A stretch of DNA of 64,000 bases from Paenibacillus sp. HWE-109 (GTDB taxonomy: Bacteria > Bacillota > Bacilli > Paenibacillales > NBRC-103111): positions 2,852,001 through 2,916,000 of the forward strand of contig NZ_CP091881.1 in the NCBI RefSeq assembly GCF_022163125.1. The letters run 5' to 3'. Positions 16,342 to 26,300 of the stretch are shown piece after piece. A model generated the notes under the pieces. That model ran no database searches, was not told the DNA's origin, and saw only the letters and a list, made by a program, of their open reading frames with translations. The position numbers and the translations under genes were made by a program. The stretch's first letter is position 1. Each line of letters begins with the position of its first letter.

Positions 16342-17691
16342 ATGTCTCGTAAAAGACAAATAAAGTTGTCCGCCTATTTAGTGGGAACTGGTATGCACGT
16401 TGCATCTTGGAGACATCCTGATGCTCAGGCGGATTCCAGCATTGATATTGATTATTACAAACATTTGGCACAAATTGCGGAGAAAGGGAAGTTTGATATT
16501 GTCTTTATTGCAGATAGCTTGGCTATCAATGAGGAGTCGCATCCGAATATTTTGACCCGTTATGAGCCTATCACCTTAATTACTGCGTTAGCAGGGGCGA
16601 CTTCAAAGATCGGAGTTGTCGCAACAGCCTCGACCTCTTATGTGGAACCTTTTAATCTGGCGCGGCAATTCATGTCCGTTGATCATATCAGCAAGGGCAG
16701 AGCTGGTTGGAACATTGTAACGACAAGAGATTTGTCCGGGAATACAGCATTGAACTTCAATGGCAGTGAGCATTTTGAGCATGGATTTCGGTATAAGCGG
16801 GCTGAAGAGTTCATTGACGTGATTAAAGGCTTATGGGATTCCTGGGAGGATGACGCTTTTATCCGCGACAAAGAAAGCGGGCAGTTTTTTGACCGCAGCA
16901 AGCTTCACAAGCTGGATCATGCAGGGGAGTTTTTCTCGGTGCAGGGGCCGTTAAATATTCATCGTTCTAGACAAGGCTATCCTGTACTCGTGCAAGCTGG
17001 ATCTTCAGAGCCTGGACAACTGTTTGCCGCCAGGAGCGCAGAAGTCATTTTTTCACATAAGAATAGCCTCGAGGACTCTCAGGAATTTTACCGTTCTTTC
17101 AAAAACAAGGTCGTCTCATTCGGCCGCTCCGCCGATGAAGTTCATATTCTTCAGGGTATTTCGCCGATTATTGGGGAAACTGAAGAGATCGCACAGCAGA
17201 AGCTAGCCTACTTAGAATCATTAATCACCGACGAAACGGGCTTAAAGTTCCTGACCGATTATTTTGGAGGATTGGATTTGAGTAAGCATACGCTAGAAGC
17301 CAGAACGCTTGATATTGGATTTGGCGAGCTGACGGGTGTCCGATTCGAATATGAAAAGTTTCGTCCTTTCGTGATCAAAGAAAACCCCACACTTAGAGAA
17401 CTGTACTCTTTGTTAACCGGGTCTTATACCGTCAACGACTTTGTAGGAACGCCTGAAAAAATAGCCGATAATTTAGAAAAATGGTTTGTTCAAAGAGCTG
17501 TAGACGGCTTTATGCTGATGTCTCCACTTTTACCGAACAATTTAGAAGATTTCGTCAATCTGGTCGTTCCTCTTTTGCAGGAGAGAGGTTTATTCCGGAC
17601 TGATTATGAAGGTGACACGCTTCGCGATCATCTGAATTTACCGGTGCCCCCGAATCGGTATAGCTTACAAAAACAAAGGCAGCCGATCTGA
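16342..17691 (+). CDS. FMN-dependent monooxygenase (NtaA/SnaA/DszA/SoxA family)
   Basis: 449 residues, bacterial-luciferase-like TIM barrel of the NtaA/SnaA/DszA group that uses reduced FMN from a partner reductase. Signatures: GMHVASWRHPDA, FDIVFIADSLAI, YEPITLITALAGATSKIGVV, NLARQFMSVDHISKGRAGWN, GHRYK-like FEHGFRYKRAEEFIDV, and VLVQAGSSEPGQLFAARSAE. The start has AAGGATGGG upstream. Relatives oxidise dimethyl-sulfone, dibenzothiophene, nitrilotriacetate or alkyl-sulfur compounds. Lying divergent from a methionine-type transporter points to organosulfur scavenging under sulfur limitation (inference). No flavin reductase is encoded nearby. Its 3' end forms the left arm of the terminator. Confidence 0.9.
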   Translation: MSRKRQIKLSAYLVGTGMHVASWRHPDAQADSSIDIDYYKHLAQIAEKGKFDIVFIADSLAINEESHPNILTRYEPITLITALAGATSKIGVVATASTSYVEPFNLARQFMSVDHISKGRAGWNIVTTRDLSGNTALNFNGSEHFEHGFRYKRAEEFIDVIKGLWDSWEDDAFIRDKESGQFFDRSKLHKLDHAGEFFSVQGPLNIHRSRQGYPVLVQAGSSEPGQLFAARSAEVIFSHKNSLEDSQEFYRSFKNKVVSFGRSADEVHILQGISPIIGETEEIAQQKLAYLESLITDETGLKFLTDYFGGLDLSKHTLEARTLDIGFGELTGVRFEYEKFRPFVIKENPTLRELYSLLTGSYTVNDFVGTPEKIADNLEKWFVQRAVDGFMLMSPLLPNNLEDFVNLVVPLLQERGLFRTDYEGDTLRDHLNLPVPPNRYSLQKQRQPI

Positions 17692-17713
17692 TTGGATCGG
17701 TTGCCTTTTTTAC
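17675..17713. terminator. Bidirectional terminator between the monooxygenase and ctaB
   Basis: AAAGGCAGCCGATC (17675-17688) pairs with GATCGGTTGCCTTT (17695-17708), with T-run to the right and A-run to the left. It overlaps the last codons of the monooxygenase and abuts the ctaB stop. Confidence 0.85.
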
Positions 17714-18628
17714 TTAAACAGCTACTAGGGAGTAGCCAACAATCATCAACAGTAGCACCGTGATGTGATTTAGCGAGAAAATGAACATTGAACGGGCCCA
17801 CTGTTCCTCTTGCTTCCGACGATAACCATTGATACTCAGAATCAACCAGCCCAAACTCAAGAGCGCATTCGCTATGGCAATGTACGGATTAAATGACCAG
17901 AACAAGAAACTGCACAGGCACAGAACAACCAGATAAGCGTTCATCTGCACGTAAGTTCTACGAATACCCTTGACGACTGGCAGCATCGGAATGTTAGCCG
18001 CACGGTATTCCTCCATACGCCGAATTCCGATTGCGTAAAAATGTGGCATCTGCCAAATAAGCATTAACAGGAACAATGCAATCGCATCGTGATGCAAAAT
18101 ATCAGGAGAGATCGCGGCCCAACCGATCAACGGTGGCATCGCACCCGACAAGCTTCCTACCTCTGTATTATAGATTGTTCTGCGTTTTGTCCACATGGTA
18201 TAAGGAACGACATAGAGAAACAGTCCCAAGAAGCCTACAAAAGCGGATAACGGAGAAGCAATATACAGTGCCACCAGACCGCCGATTGCGATCCAGAACC
18301 CAATGATCAGCCCGCTCCCGATGTCAATGATACCTGAAACAGTCGGCCTATTTTTTGTCCGTTCCATAATGCGATCGATATCGCGGTCATATAAATTATT
18401 AAAGATACCGGCCGCTCCGATCACCAAGGCAGATCCGATGAGTGCCAACGTAATGTTGCCGATCTTATCGAAGAGAGGTATACGATGAACGAACAATGCC
18501 ATGCTAATTCCTGCGATCATGGCGATGAGGTTCGATTTAATAATGCCTATCTTTATCGTTTCGAAAAGCACTTTCGTGACTGAGGTCGGAATTGGTTCGA
18601 TACTAACCATATTGCTTTGGATTCGCAT
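17714..18628 (-). CDS. ctaB: Heme O synthase (protoheme IX farnesyltransferase)
   Basis: 304 residues with about eight or nine membrane helices, UbiA superfamily. It adds farnesyl to heme B to make heme O for cytochrome oxidase. The first Asp-rich motif is NNLYDRDIDRIMERTKNRPT (prenyl-diphosphate/Mg binding); the second region is WQMPHFYAIGIRRMEEYRAA with GIRRTYVQMN. AMPPLIGWAA is a family hallmark. ATG 18628 has a weak GGTGTG site; in-frame ATG 18610 is an alternative. It stands alone here, without ctaA or oxidase genes, so it may be a second copy or an unlinked one. Confidence 0.93.
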   Translation of the reverse strand: MRIQSNMVSIEPIPTSVTKVLFETIKIGIIKSNLIAMIAGISMALFVHRIPLFDKIGNITLALIGSALVIGAAGIFNNLYDRDIDRIMERTKNRPTVSGIIDIGSGLIIGFWIAIGGLVALYIASPLSAFVGFLGLFLYVVPYTMWTKRRTIYNTEVGSLSGAMPPLIGWAAISPDILHHDAIALFLLMLIWQMPHFYAIGIRRMEEYRAANIPMLPVVKGIRRTYVQMNAYLVVLCLCSFLFWSFNPYIAIANALLSLGWLILSINGYRRKQEEQWARSMFIFSLNHITVLLLMIVGYSLVAV

Positions 18629-18822
18629 GTCGCTAACACACCCTTACAAGTAAATTAATTTCTATAGGCTAAGGTTACCATATAGGGGGTGTTTATATGC
18701 CGATCCTCAACAAATCATCATGATTCTGTCAAAAATCTTTGTCGCTTTCGTGAAAAAAACCAGTTTCGGAATGCTTTTATTATATAATATTGCTAATGAA
18801 CCAACGAGTGGGAGGGCATGCC

Positions 18823-19296
18823 ATGAACAAAGAAGATCAGGTCTTAATGGGTTTCAGGGACCTATATAACAAGCTGGTTTGGCTTAACAAAGATAAGATG
18901 GAAGAAAGTCTTAAGGGTTATAAGCCTTCTGAAGTACATTGCATCGAATACATCGAAAAAAATGTAGATTCCAATGTGACCAAACTTGCGGAATACTTCT
19001 ATATGACTCGCGGTGCTATAAGTAAATTAACTCAGAAGCTCATACAAAAAGGACTTATCGAAAGCTACCAGAAATCGGAAAACAAGAAAGAAATCTATTT
19101 CAGGCTTACAGAGCAAGGTAAAGTCATTTATAAAATCCATGAGGACCTGCACAAAGAGTTCCAAGAGCGGGACAAAGCCGTATTTGAGCAGGTAACCGAG
19201 GCACAATTTGAGAGCATGCTTAGCTTTGTGGCAAAGTATAATAGGCATTTGGATGCAGAAATTAAGAAACAGGGCATAGATATGAAGCCCGAATAA
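18823..19296 (+). CDS. MarR-family regulator of the adjacent MFS pump
   Basis: 157 residues from ATG 18823, chosen because GGGAGGG lies 7 nt upstream (longer in-frame starts at 18790 and 18796 lack a site). Winged helix: CIEYIEKNVDSNVTKLAEYF, then MTRGAISKLTQKLIQKGLIE and a wing (KSENKKEIYFRLTEQG). A shifted, charged C-terminal helix would complete the dimer interface. The next gene is an MFS transporter whose promoter is covered by a perfect 12-10-12 inverted repeat, so repression of the pump with ligand release is the natural model. Confidence 0.9.
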   Translation: MNKEDQVLMGFRDLYNKLVWLNKDKMEESLKGYKPSEVHCIEYIEKNVDSNVTKLAEYFYMTRGAISKLTQKLIQKGLIESYQKSENKKEIYFRLTEQGKVIYKIHEDLHKEFQERDKAVFEQVTEAQFESMLSFVAKYNRHLDAEIKKQGIDMKPE

Positions 19297-19323
19297 ATTT
19301 AATTAATGCATAAGAAATTACAG

Positions 19324-19359
19324 GCAGCCAAACTCTATTGAGGACAGGCTGCTTTTTTA
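19324..19359 (+). terminator. Terminator after the marR gene
   Basis: GCAGCC (19324-19329) pairs with GGCTGC (19347-19352), followed by six T's. It separates marR from the pump promoter, so the two are transcribed separately. Confidence 0.7.
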
Positions 19360-19372
19360 TTGTTATTTTTTG

Positions 19373-19413
19373 TTGACAAGGAAACAAAATAGTAATACGA
19401 TTATTTTGTTTCC
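19373..19413 (+). promoter_or_regulatory. SigA promoter with overlapping perfect operator
   Basis: TTGACA (19373-19378), 17 bp, TACGAT (19396-19401). A perfect inverted repeat, GGAAACAAAATA (19380-19391) and TATTTTGTTTCC (19402-19413) around 10 bp, covers the spacer, the -10 and the start region. A bound dimer would exclude RNA polymerase. The natural ligand of this site is the MarR protein encoded just upstream. Confidence 0.82.
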
Positions 19414-19451
19414 AAGGAATCAAAGACATAACTTTAGAGGAGAGAATTTAA

Positions 19452-20678
19452 ATGTCCATCTTTAGATCACATAATGAAAAGAAGACAGAACAAACCGTAG
19501 ATAAACACGCTTTACTATTCGGTCTTATCTCTGTATTTCTTTGCGGAATAGGCTTCAGTATCATAGCACCTGTCGTCCCATTCTTAGTGCAGCCTTATAC
19601 AAGCAATCCGGAAGAACAAGCGATAGTTGTTACGCTGCTGACTTCTGTTTATGCATTCTGCGTGTTTTTTGCTGCCCCCATACTTGGAACTTTGAGCGAC
19701 AGATATGGCCGCCGTCCATTGCTCTTAGTATGCCTTTTGGGTTCCGCAATCGGGTACTTCGTTTTTGGCATAGGAGGGGCTCTATGGATACTATTTGTTG
19801 GGCGCATAATAGAGGGTATAACAGGCGGCAGCATAGGCACTATCTTCGCCTATTTTGCAGACATCATTCCTCCGCAGCAGAGAACCAAATATTTTGGATG
19901 GGTAAGCGCGGTTGTAGGTGTAGGTACTGTCATTGGCCCAACACTAGGCGGATTACTTGCCAAGTTTGGTTATTCAGTCCCCATGTATTTTGGAGCAATA
20001 ATAACTTTAGCGAATGTTGTTTATGGATTCTTTTTTATGCCTGAGAGTCTTGCCAAGACTAATAGACTGAAAGAGATTACCTATGTAAGACTGAATCCAT
20101 TTACACAGCTTGCAAACCTACTTTCCATGAAAAACTTAAATAGGCTGCTTGTTTCAGCGTTCTTACTTTGGATACCTAATGGATCTTTACAGGCTGTTTT
20201 TTCACAATTTACAATGGATACTTTCAATTGGAAGCCTGCACTAATTGGACTTATGTTCTCAATTATGGGTGTCCAAGACATCATTTCGCAAGGTTTCATC
20301 ATGCCGAAACTTTTGAAAAAACTTAGTGATAAACAGATAGCCATTCTCGGAATGGTTTCGGAGATTATAGGCTACAGTCTCATTGCGCTATCTGCTTTGT
20401 TCTCCTTCTATCCTCTTCTTATCGCTGGAATGTTTATATTTGGTTTTGGTGATTCGATCTTTGGGCCTTCATTCAATGGAATGCTCTCCAAGTCTGTCGA
20501 TTCTAGTGAACAAGGGAGGATACAAGGAGGCAGCCAATCCATTCAGGCTTTAGCAAGAATGATTGGGCCTATCATCGGAGGTCAAATCTATGTATCACTT
20601 GGTCATGCCGCACCCGCTTTTATGGGTATAATCCTTATAGCAGCGGCAATACCAATTCTGTATAAGGATACGAAATGA
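19452..20678 (+). CDS. MFS drug:H+ antiporter (TetA-like, 12 TM)
   Basis: 408 residues with 12 predicted membrane helices. The start has TAGAGGAGAG upstream. The loop 2-3 signature GTLSDRYGRRPLLLVCLLGS is the MFS motif A; motif B/C-like GRIIEGITGGSIGTIFAYFA and GVGTVIGPTLGG (antiporter motif C) mark the drug-export DHA1 branch, close in layout to TetA. The second half repeats the fold (GFGDSIFGPSFNGMLSKSVD, RMIGPIIGGQIYVSLG). It is under a MarR-type operator. The substrate cannot be read from sequence. Confidence 0.9.
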   Translation: MSIFRSHNEKKTEQTVDKHALLFGLISVFLCGIGFSIIAPVVPFLVQPYTSNPEEQAIVVTLLTSVYAFCVFFAAPILGTLSDRYGRRPLLLVCLLGSAIGYFVFGIGGALWILFVGRIIEGITGGSIGTIFAYFADIIPPQQRTKYFGWVSAVVGVGTVIGPTLGGLLAKFGYSVPMYFGAIITLANVVYGFFFMPESLAKTNRLKEITYVRLNPFTQLANLLSMKNLNRLLVSAFLLWIPNGSLQAVFSQFTMDTFNWKPALIGLMFSIMGVQDIISQGFIMPKLLKKLSDKQIAILGMVSEIIGYSLIALSALFSFYPLLIAGMFIFGFGDSIFGPSFNGMLSKSVDSSEQGRIQGGSQSIQALARMIGPIIGGQIYVSLGHAAPAFMGIILIAAAIPILYKDTK

Positions 20679-20798
20679 AATGATGCCTAAAGAGCTCAGC
20701 TTTAACCTTTACAAAAGTGACGTCGTTTGTTTTAATTGGAACTAATAGGAAGCAGCGAGTAGATCACACGAACGGATCGATAGTAAAGGAGGGATCTT

Positions 20799-23018
20799 AT
20801 CAGTAAACTTCTACCTATTCTAGTTTATATCCGGAACAGGTCAAATTCTTTATTCCTGCGACTTATCGCAGGATTTTTGTGTATCATTCTGTTGCTTGTC
20901 TCCCTCACGGTCTATTCCATTTCTGTTTCTAAGCTGAACGTCCGAAAGGAAATTGTTCAATACAATTCCCTCATGCTCAATAGTACGATGGAGAGTTACG
21001 AGAAGCATATTGAAATGGTCAATAAACAAATGCACTTGTATCTCTATAGTGAAGAAGTACAACGGTTTCAATATACTCCCCAATATATTAATTATCCCAT
21101 TCTGCAAAGGGAGATTAATTCATGGGTATCCAATTCCTATTTATTCATCGAAAATATCGTCTTGTATACAAAGCGCGATGAACTCATTCTGGAGAAAGGT
21201 ACGAGTACCGATGCGCAAACGATGTTTAATGTCTTCCAAGTCAGCAAGGAATACCCGTTGAATTTCTGGCAGCAGCAATTCGACGAAAATTATAGCAGCC
21301 GGATTCTACCTTCTGCCGGTTTCTACAATGAGAGCTATGGACACACGGAATCAAATGGTGAGTTGATCCCGATTATATATAAAGCCAAGGGGAATAGCGG
21401 CTTTATGATCGTTGTTTTTCTCAATGCGGATAAAATGTTCAAGGCATTTCGCGTAGCTCCGAGCGATGATTTTATTATGTATAATGCTCAAGGACAAACG
21501 ATGTTTAATCGTGGTGTGCAGGAATCCTTTTTAAGTTTAAATGATTTGCGGAAGAATGAAAGCAATGAACTAATTGTAAATGGCAACTATTATTTCCATG
21601 CAACAGGCAAAGTGAGCGGAATTACCTACATTCACCGTGTTCCGATTGAAAAAATTGCTTCCCAAACGCGTCTGAATCTTTCACTTGTCGCCATATTAGT
21701 GCTTGCGATCACGCTTAGTGTGGTCGCCGCGTTCCTCATCGCTGCACGCATTAACAATCCGTTACAAAAGGTGATTAGATCAACTCAAAAAGGCAGACTG
21801 TTCCGGTCGAATATAAGAGAGTTCGATATCATTAGCTCTCAACTTTACGATAAGCAAAAAGCAGATCAGCAGCTTGCGTTGTTCAACCATCTGAAAGCGA
21901 TTCGACATAACGAAGCAACTGCGGCTATACTTGATTTTACAGAGAAAAATTTTGTTTTTGTTCTTTCTCATGTGGCGGGTAAGAAGAATTATGCTTGGGA
22001 GCATGTGTCCTTCCAGAAATGGCTATATTACATCAAAGTATTTATTGAAAATGAGCTGAACCAGGTATTTCCAGATTCATTGACGTTCCAAATTGAACAA
22101 AATCAGATTCTGAGTCTTGTGTTCATTGAGCATATGGATGATCTTGAAGATTTGCTTGAAAGGATGAAAGCAACTTTTGGACAAGATAGCGAATACGGAA
22201 ATATAACCATGGCCGTCACTTCCCTATACAATCATTCGAAGCATATTGCAGATGCTTATCAGGAGGCTCAAGCTGTGCTTGGCAAACGAAAGCTGATCGA
22301 CGCCGGGCAAATTGTGACCGCCGGGCATGTGTCACGGCAACTGAGTGGATTTACAACCAATCAGGAAAAAGAATTCAATGTAAATCTGAGAGAAGGTAAC
22401 GTCGAGCAATTGGAAGCATTCATGGCGCGGTTTTATGCAAAATGGGAAGGAAATGAGCTATGTGCTGACTCAATTACTGGCTTTGCCGAAATGCTGCTGA
22501 ATAAAGTTAAAAATGAAGTCTCCTTCATATTGGATGGCGGCGAGGACGACGGAATGCAAACCACATTGCAACATTTAAACGAAAAGATTCAACAGTGTGT
22601 CACCGTTCTTGAAGCGGAGGAACTGCTGCAGGAAGGGGTGACGTTTGCCGCTAAAGCAGTCAGAGAGAGGAAAAAACGAGCCGAGCAGAAAGATCCGGTT
22701 ACCTGCTTTGTTATGGATTACGTAAACGAGCACTACGCCGAAGACTTATATCTGGATATACTGGCTCAAAAGCTGAATTTGAGCGGCGGCTACTTATCCT
22801 CTTATTTTAAAGAAAAAACCGGTACGAATATCGTGGACTATATCAATGAGATCAGGATTATCAAGGCGACGGACCTCTTGGAAAAAAACCGGCTAAAAAT
22901 TCACGATGTTGCAGAAGCTGTCGGTTATCGAAATCATACTTCGTTTAATCGAATGTTCAAAAAATATACCGGCCTCACGCCAACTGAATTCCGCAAAAAC
23001 TTAAATACCTCCTCTTAG
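20799..23018 (+). CDS. Membrane-anchored AraC sensor-regulator, apparent ATC start
   Basis: About 739 residues if translation begins at 20799. AAAGGAGGG (20785-20793) lies 5 nt before ATC AGT AAA CTT, where ATG is expected; the frame then reads ISKLLPILVYIRNRSNSLFL and continues without a break. The next usable start, TTG 20877, has no ribosome site and would cut into the first helix. Layout: TM1 (~25-45), an extracellular cache-like region (~45-290), TM2 near RLNLSLVAILVLAITLSVVA, a cytoplasmic YesN-like middle region, and a C-terminal AraC HTH (NEHYAEDLYLDILAQKLNLS, then HDVAEAVGYRNHTSFNRMFK, ending GLTPTEFRKN). Such regulators sense external sugars and activate neighbouring degradation and uptake genes. 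Confidence 0.85.
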   Translation: MSKLLPILVYIRNRSNSLFLRLIAGFLCIILLLVSLTVYSISVSKLNVRKEIVQYNSLMLNSTMESYEKHIEMVNKQMHLYLYSEEVQRFQYTPQYINYPILQREINSWVSNSYLFIENIVLYTKRDELILEKGTSTDAQTMFNVFQVSKEYPLNFWQQQFDENYSSRILPSAGFYNESYGHTESNGELIPIIYKAKGNSGFMIVVFLNADKMFKAFRVAPSDDFIMYNAQGQTMFNRGVQESFLSLNDLRKNESNELIVNGNYYFHATGKVSGITYIHRVPIEKIASQTRLNLSLVAILVLAITLSVVAAFLIAARINNPLQKVIRSTQKGRLFRSNIREFDIISSQLYDKQKADQQLALFNHLKAIRHNEATAAILDFTEKNFVFVLSHVAGKKNYAWEHVSFQKWLYYIKVFIENELNQVFPDSLTFQIEQNQILSLVFIEHMDDLEDLLERMKATFGQDSEYGNITMAVTSLYNHSKHIADAYQEAQAVLGKRKLIDAGQIVTAGHVSRQLSGFTTNQEKEFNVNLREGNVEQLEAFMARFYAKWEGNELCADSITGFAEMLLNKVKNEVSFILDGGEDDGMQTTLQHLNEKIQQCVTVLEAEELLQEGVTFAAKAVRERKKRAEQKDPVTCFVMDYVNEHYAEDLYLDILAQKLNLSGGYLSSYFKEKTGTNIVDYINEIRIIKATDLLEKNRLKIHDVAEAVGYRNHTSFNRMFKKYTGLTPTEFRKNLNTSS

Positions 23019-23056
23019 AGAAAGCTTTGCACCTGCAGAGTTTTCTTCTTTTTTTT

Positions 23057-23110
23057 AAACATTTTCATGAAACGTTAAGTTTTCTTCCGTTTTCCGAAGA
23101 AAGTTGAAGG
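23057..23110 (+). promoter_or_regulatory. Leader motif shared with the downstream binding-protein gene
   Basis: AAACATTTTCATGAAACGTT...TCCGAAGAAAGTTGAAG resembles the segment at 27890-27943 over roughly 54 bp with small gaps (AAACATTTT, CA-GAAA, TTAA, TTT runs, CGAA-AAAGTTGA). Each is upstream of a gene of the same polysaccharide locus. It is a candidate site for the AraC regulator encoded just before it. Confidence 0.5.
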
Positions 23111-23317
23111 CGCCGGGGCTTTCGTCAATTTACGGATAGGTGGGACTTTTTTATGATGATGACAGCACAGGAAGTGGTCTGATGCTGTTACAGTACATTG
23201 TTAGCAGGATCTTAGAAGGATAGATGGGGGGGAAGCAACATTAAGTTAAGTGGATGAATGGCTTCCAGATGCACAGGTCAATCATTCAAATTGGGCATCT
23301 AATCATGAAAGAGGTGT

Positions 23318-26300
23318 ATGTTATTGGACTGTGTTACGGTAAAAAGAAGAATTTCATTAATGCTAATTATGATCCTGTTTATTAGTTTATTTGCAAGCGA
23401 TTTCGAAAATCAGATAGCCTTCGGAGCCGAGCCGTCCAACCAAGAGATGCTGACAAACGGCGGATTTGAGGACATTCAGAATGGGTTCCCTGCAGGCTGG
23501 CAACCCACAGTGCCTGCGCAAGCATCGCATATTTCCTCGGTTACTTCTACGGTGTATGAAGGAACGAAGAGCTTGAAGCTTGATGATGATGGCGTCGGCG
23601 GAAACCGGGAAGTCGGCGTGAAAACAGCGAGCGTCCCGATTCGATATGGATACGCCTATTCGATTAAGTTGAATGCGAACGTTCAGCAAGGTAAAATTCA
23701 TCTTCTTGCGAGGTATTATAACGCAAGCGGAGCTTATATGCAGGATCATATGGAGCGGAATGCGGCATCCGGTTGGCAGGAGCTATCTCTTACCGTAACG
23801 CCTCCGGAATTGTATAGTGATCATATGGTTGTTTTTATCTACGAGAGAGATTCCGAATCTCCGACGCTGGTATACATCGACGACGTTTCTATGGTAGAAA
23901 AGAGTCTGAATATTGTTGACAATGGCGGCTTTGAGAATCTTCAGAACGGATTCCCGTTTGGCTGGCTGCCGACGGTACCTGCGCAAGCTTCGCATATCAC
24001 ACCGGATACTTCTACCGTTTATGAAGGGACCCAAAGCTTGAAACTCCATGATGATGGCGTCGGCGGAAACCGGGAGGTTGGCGTGAAGACAATGAACATT
24101 CCGATTCAATCCGGCAAAATCTATGGGATTAAGCTGAAAGCGAATATCTTGCAAGGAAATATCTACGTGCAAGTTCGGTATTATGACGCAAGCGGAAACT
24201 ACCAGCTAGCACATACTGAGGGGAGTGCAGCTAACGGCTGGCAGAATCTCTCTTTAAACGTAACCCCGCCGCAAGCTTACAGCGATCATATGGTGATTTT
24301 CATCTATGAGCGAGAGGCCGAATTTCCAACGCTTGCCTATATCGATGCTGTAAGTCTGTTGCTCAAAGACAAGGAAGACTGGCCCACAGGTTTAGTTCCG
24401 GGAACTTATATGCATTTCCGTCCTGCGGATCAATTGGTGACAACCCAGAACGCACCCGATTTCTCATGGCCTTTTATTCAAGATGCCGATAATTATGAAC
24501 TTCAGATTGCGACGGATAACTCCTTCGGCCAAATTGTTTACAGTAAAAATGATATAAAACCCAATTTTTATAATCTGCCTACTCCTTTAACACCTGGGAA
24601 TACCTACTATTGGCGTGTGCGTTTCCATAAAACGTTAGGTTGGTCAGTGTGGAGTGAAGGCCGTCAATTTCGATTAGAGGCGAATGCGGTGACATTCATG
24701 GTCCCTGATGTGGAAACGATGCTGAATCAGGTCCCGCTGACTCATCCGCGAATTCTAACAAATACAAGCAATTTAAACACTTTCCGCGCTCTTAAAGAAG
24801 GAGTAGGAAAACCCGTCTATGACAAGGCCGTGGTGAATGCCAATCTAAGCGCACCGCTACCGAGTGAGCCTGTGCTCGGCTTCCCGCGCAATTATGACCA
24901 GACCAAAGACGAGTTTGTGGCTGCTCAACGTGTCGTAAGGAACGCTACGCTGCAAGAAACCAATATTATGACGTCGGCAGCATTCGTATTTTTAATTACC
25001 GGGAACAATACGTACGGCAACTTTGCCAAGACGAGACTATTGAATATCATGAAATGGGATCCGGAAGGGTCCACCAATTACTTTCAAGTTGATCAAGCGT
25101 TTAGGGAGATTGCGCTCTCAGGAGCCGTTACTTATGACTGGATATATCCGCTACTAACGGAAACGGAGAAAACCCAGGTTCTTTCCATGATAAGCACACG
25201 CACCCAAACGATGGTCGATGACATTCTTGGAATCTCCTCACTATTGAAAAATCCGTGGAACTCCCATGGGTGGACGGCTACTGGGTATGTCACCACGATT
25301 TCTACTGCGCTGCTAAACGACAGCACGGCCATTAATGGCGTACCTGTGTCGGTCAAAGCAAAGGACTGGTTCCGTTTGGCTGCTCCGGTCCGGATTAATG
25401 TCTATCCTCCCGTAGGAGATGATGAAGGCGGATGGGCTTCGGGTACGGGCTACTGGCAGTATTCTCATGTCGCGGACAAACTGGTTGCTGACGTTCTGTT
25501 GTCTGCAACAGGCGTTGATATGTACAAGAAGGCATTCACACGCAATGAGCCGTCATTCGGACTTTATTTTCTGCCTAACGGCCAGAATCATGGTGTATTC
25601 GGTGACGATACAAAGTATGGCATCACGGCAAGCACTGTAACGAATTCACTGCGGCAAGCGCAAATCTATCAGAATCCAGTGATGCAATGGTATGCTCATT
25701 CCACAGATGCCGGTCGCGATCTGACAGACTTGTACTATTTATACAGCTACCCATACGGAGATAAGGATCTACCAGAGCGCCCGCCTGTGGAATTGCCGAC
25801 TGCCAAGTGGCTCAAAGACGTCGATTGGGTTGCGATGCACTCCAGCCTCTATGATCCGGAGCGGATCTCGCTGTACTTCAAGTCTAGTTCATATGGCAGT
25901 TACAATCACAATCACGCGGACCAGAACAGTTTCGTGATCGATGCTTACGGAGAAGCGCTGGCGATTGACGCCGGACAGTACGATTATTATAACAGTGAGC
26001 ACGACAGGCGCTATCAAAGGACGACATTGGCACATAACGCGATTACGTACGACGGCAGTAAGGGGCAGAAAATCTGGGATATGAACGCTTCAGGGAGAAT
26101 TACTGGGTTTGCGACAAGCAAAGCTTTTGACGCGACGGTCGGAGATGCCGCGAATGCCTACAATACAGACCCGGCAAATCCGGGACTTGATCAGGCTCAG
26201 CGGAGCATCATTTATGTGAAGCCCAATCTGTTCGTTGTCATCGATAATCTGAAAGCCAAAAACCCGGGAGGCTCCCAATTCGAGTTCTTGCTGCACGCTA

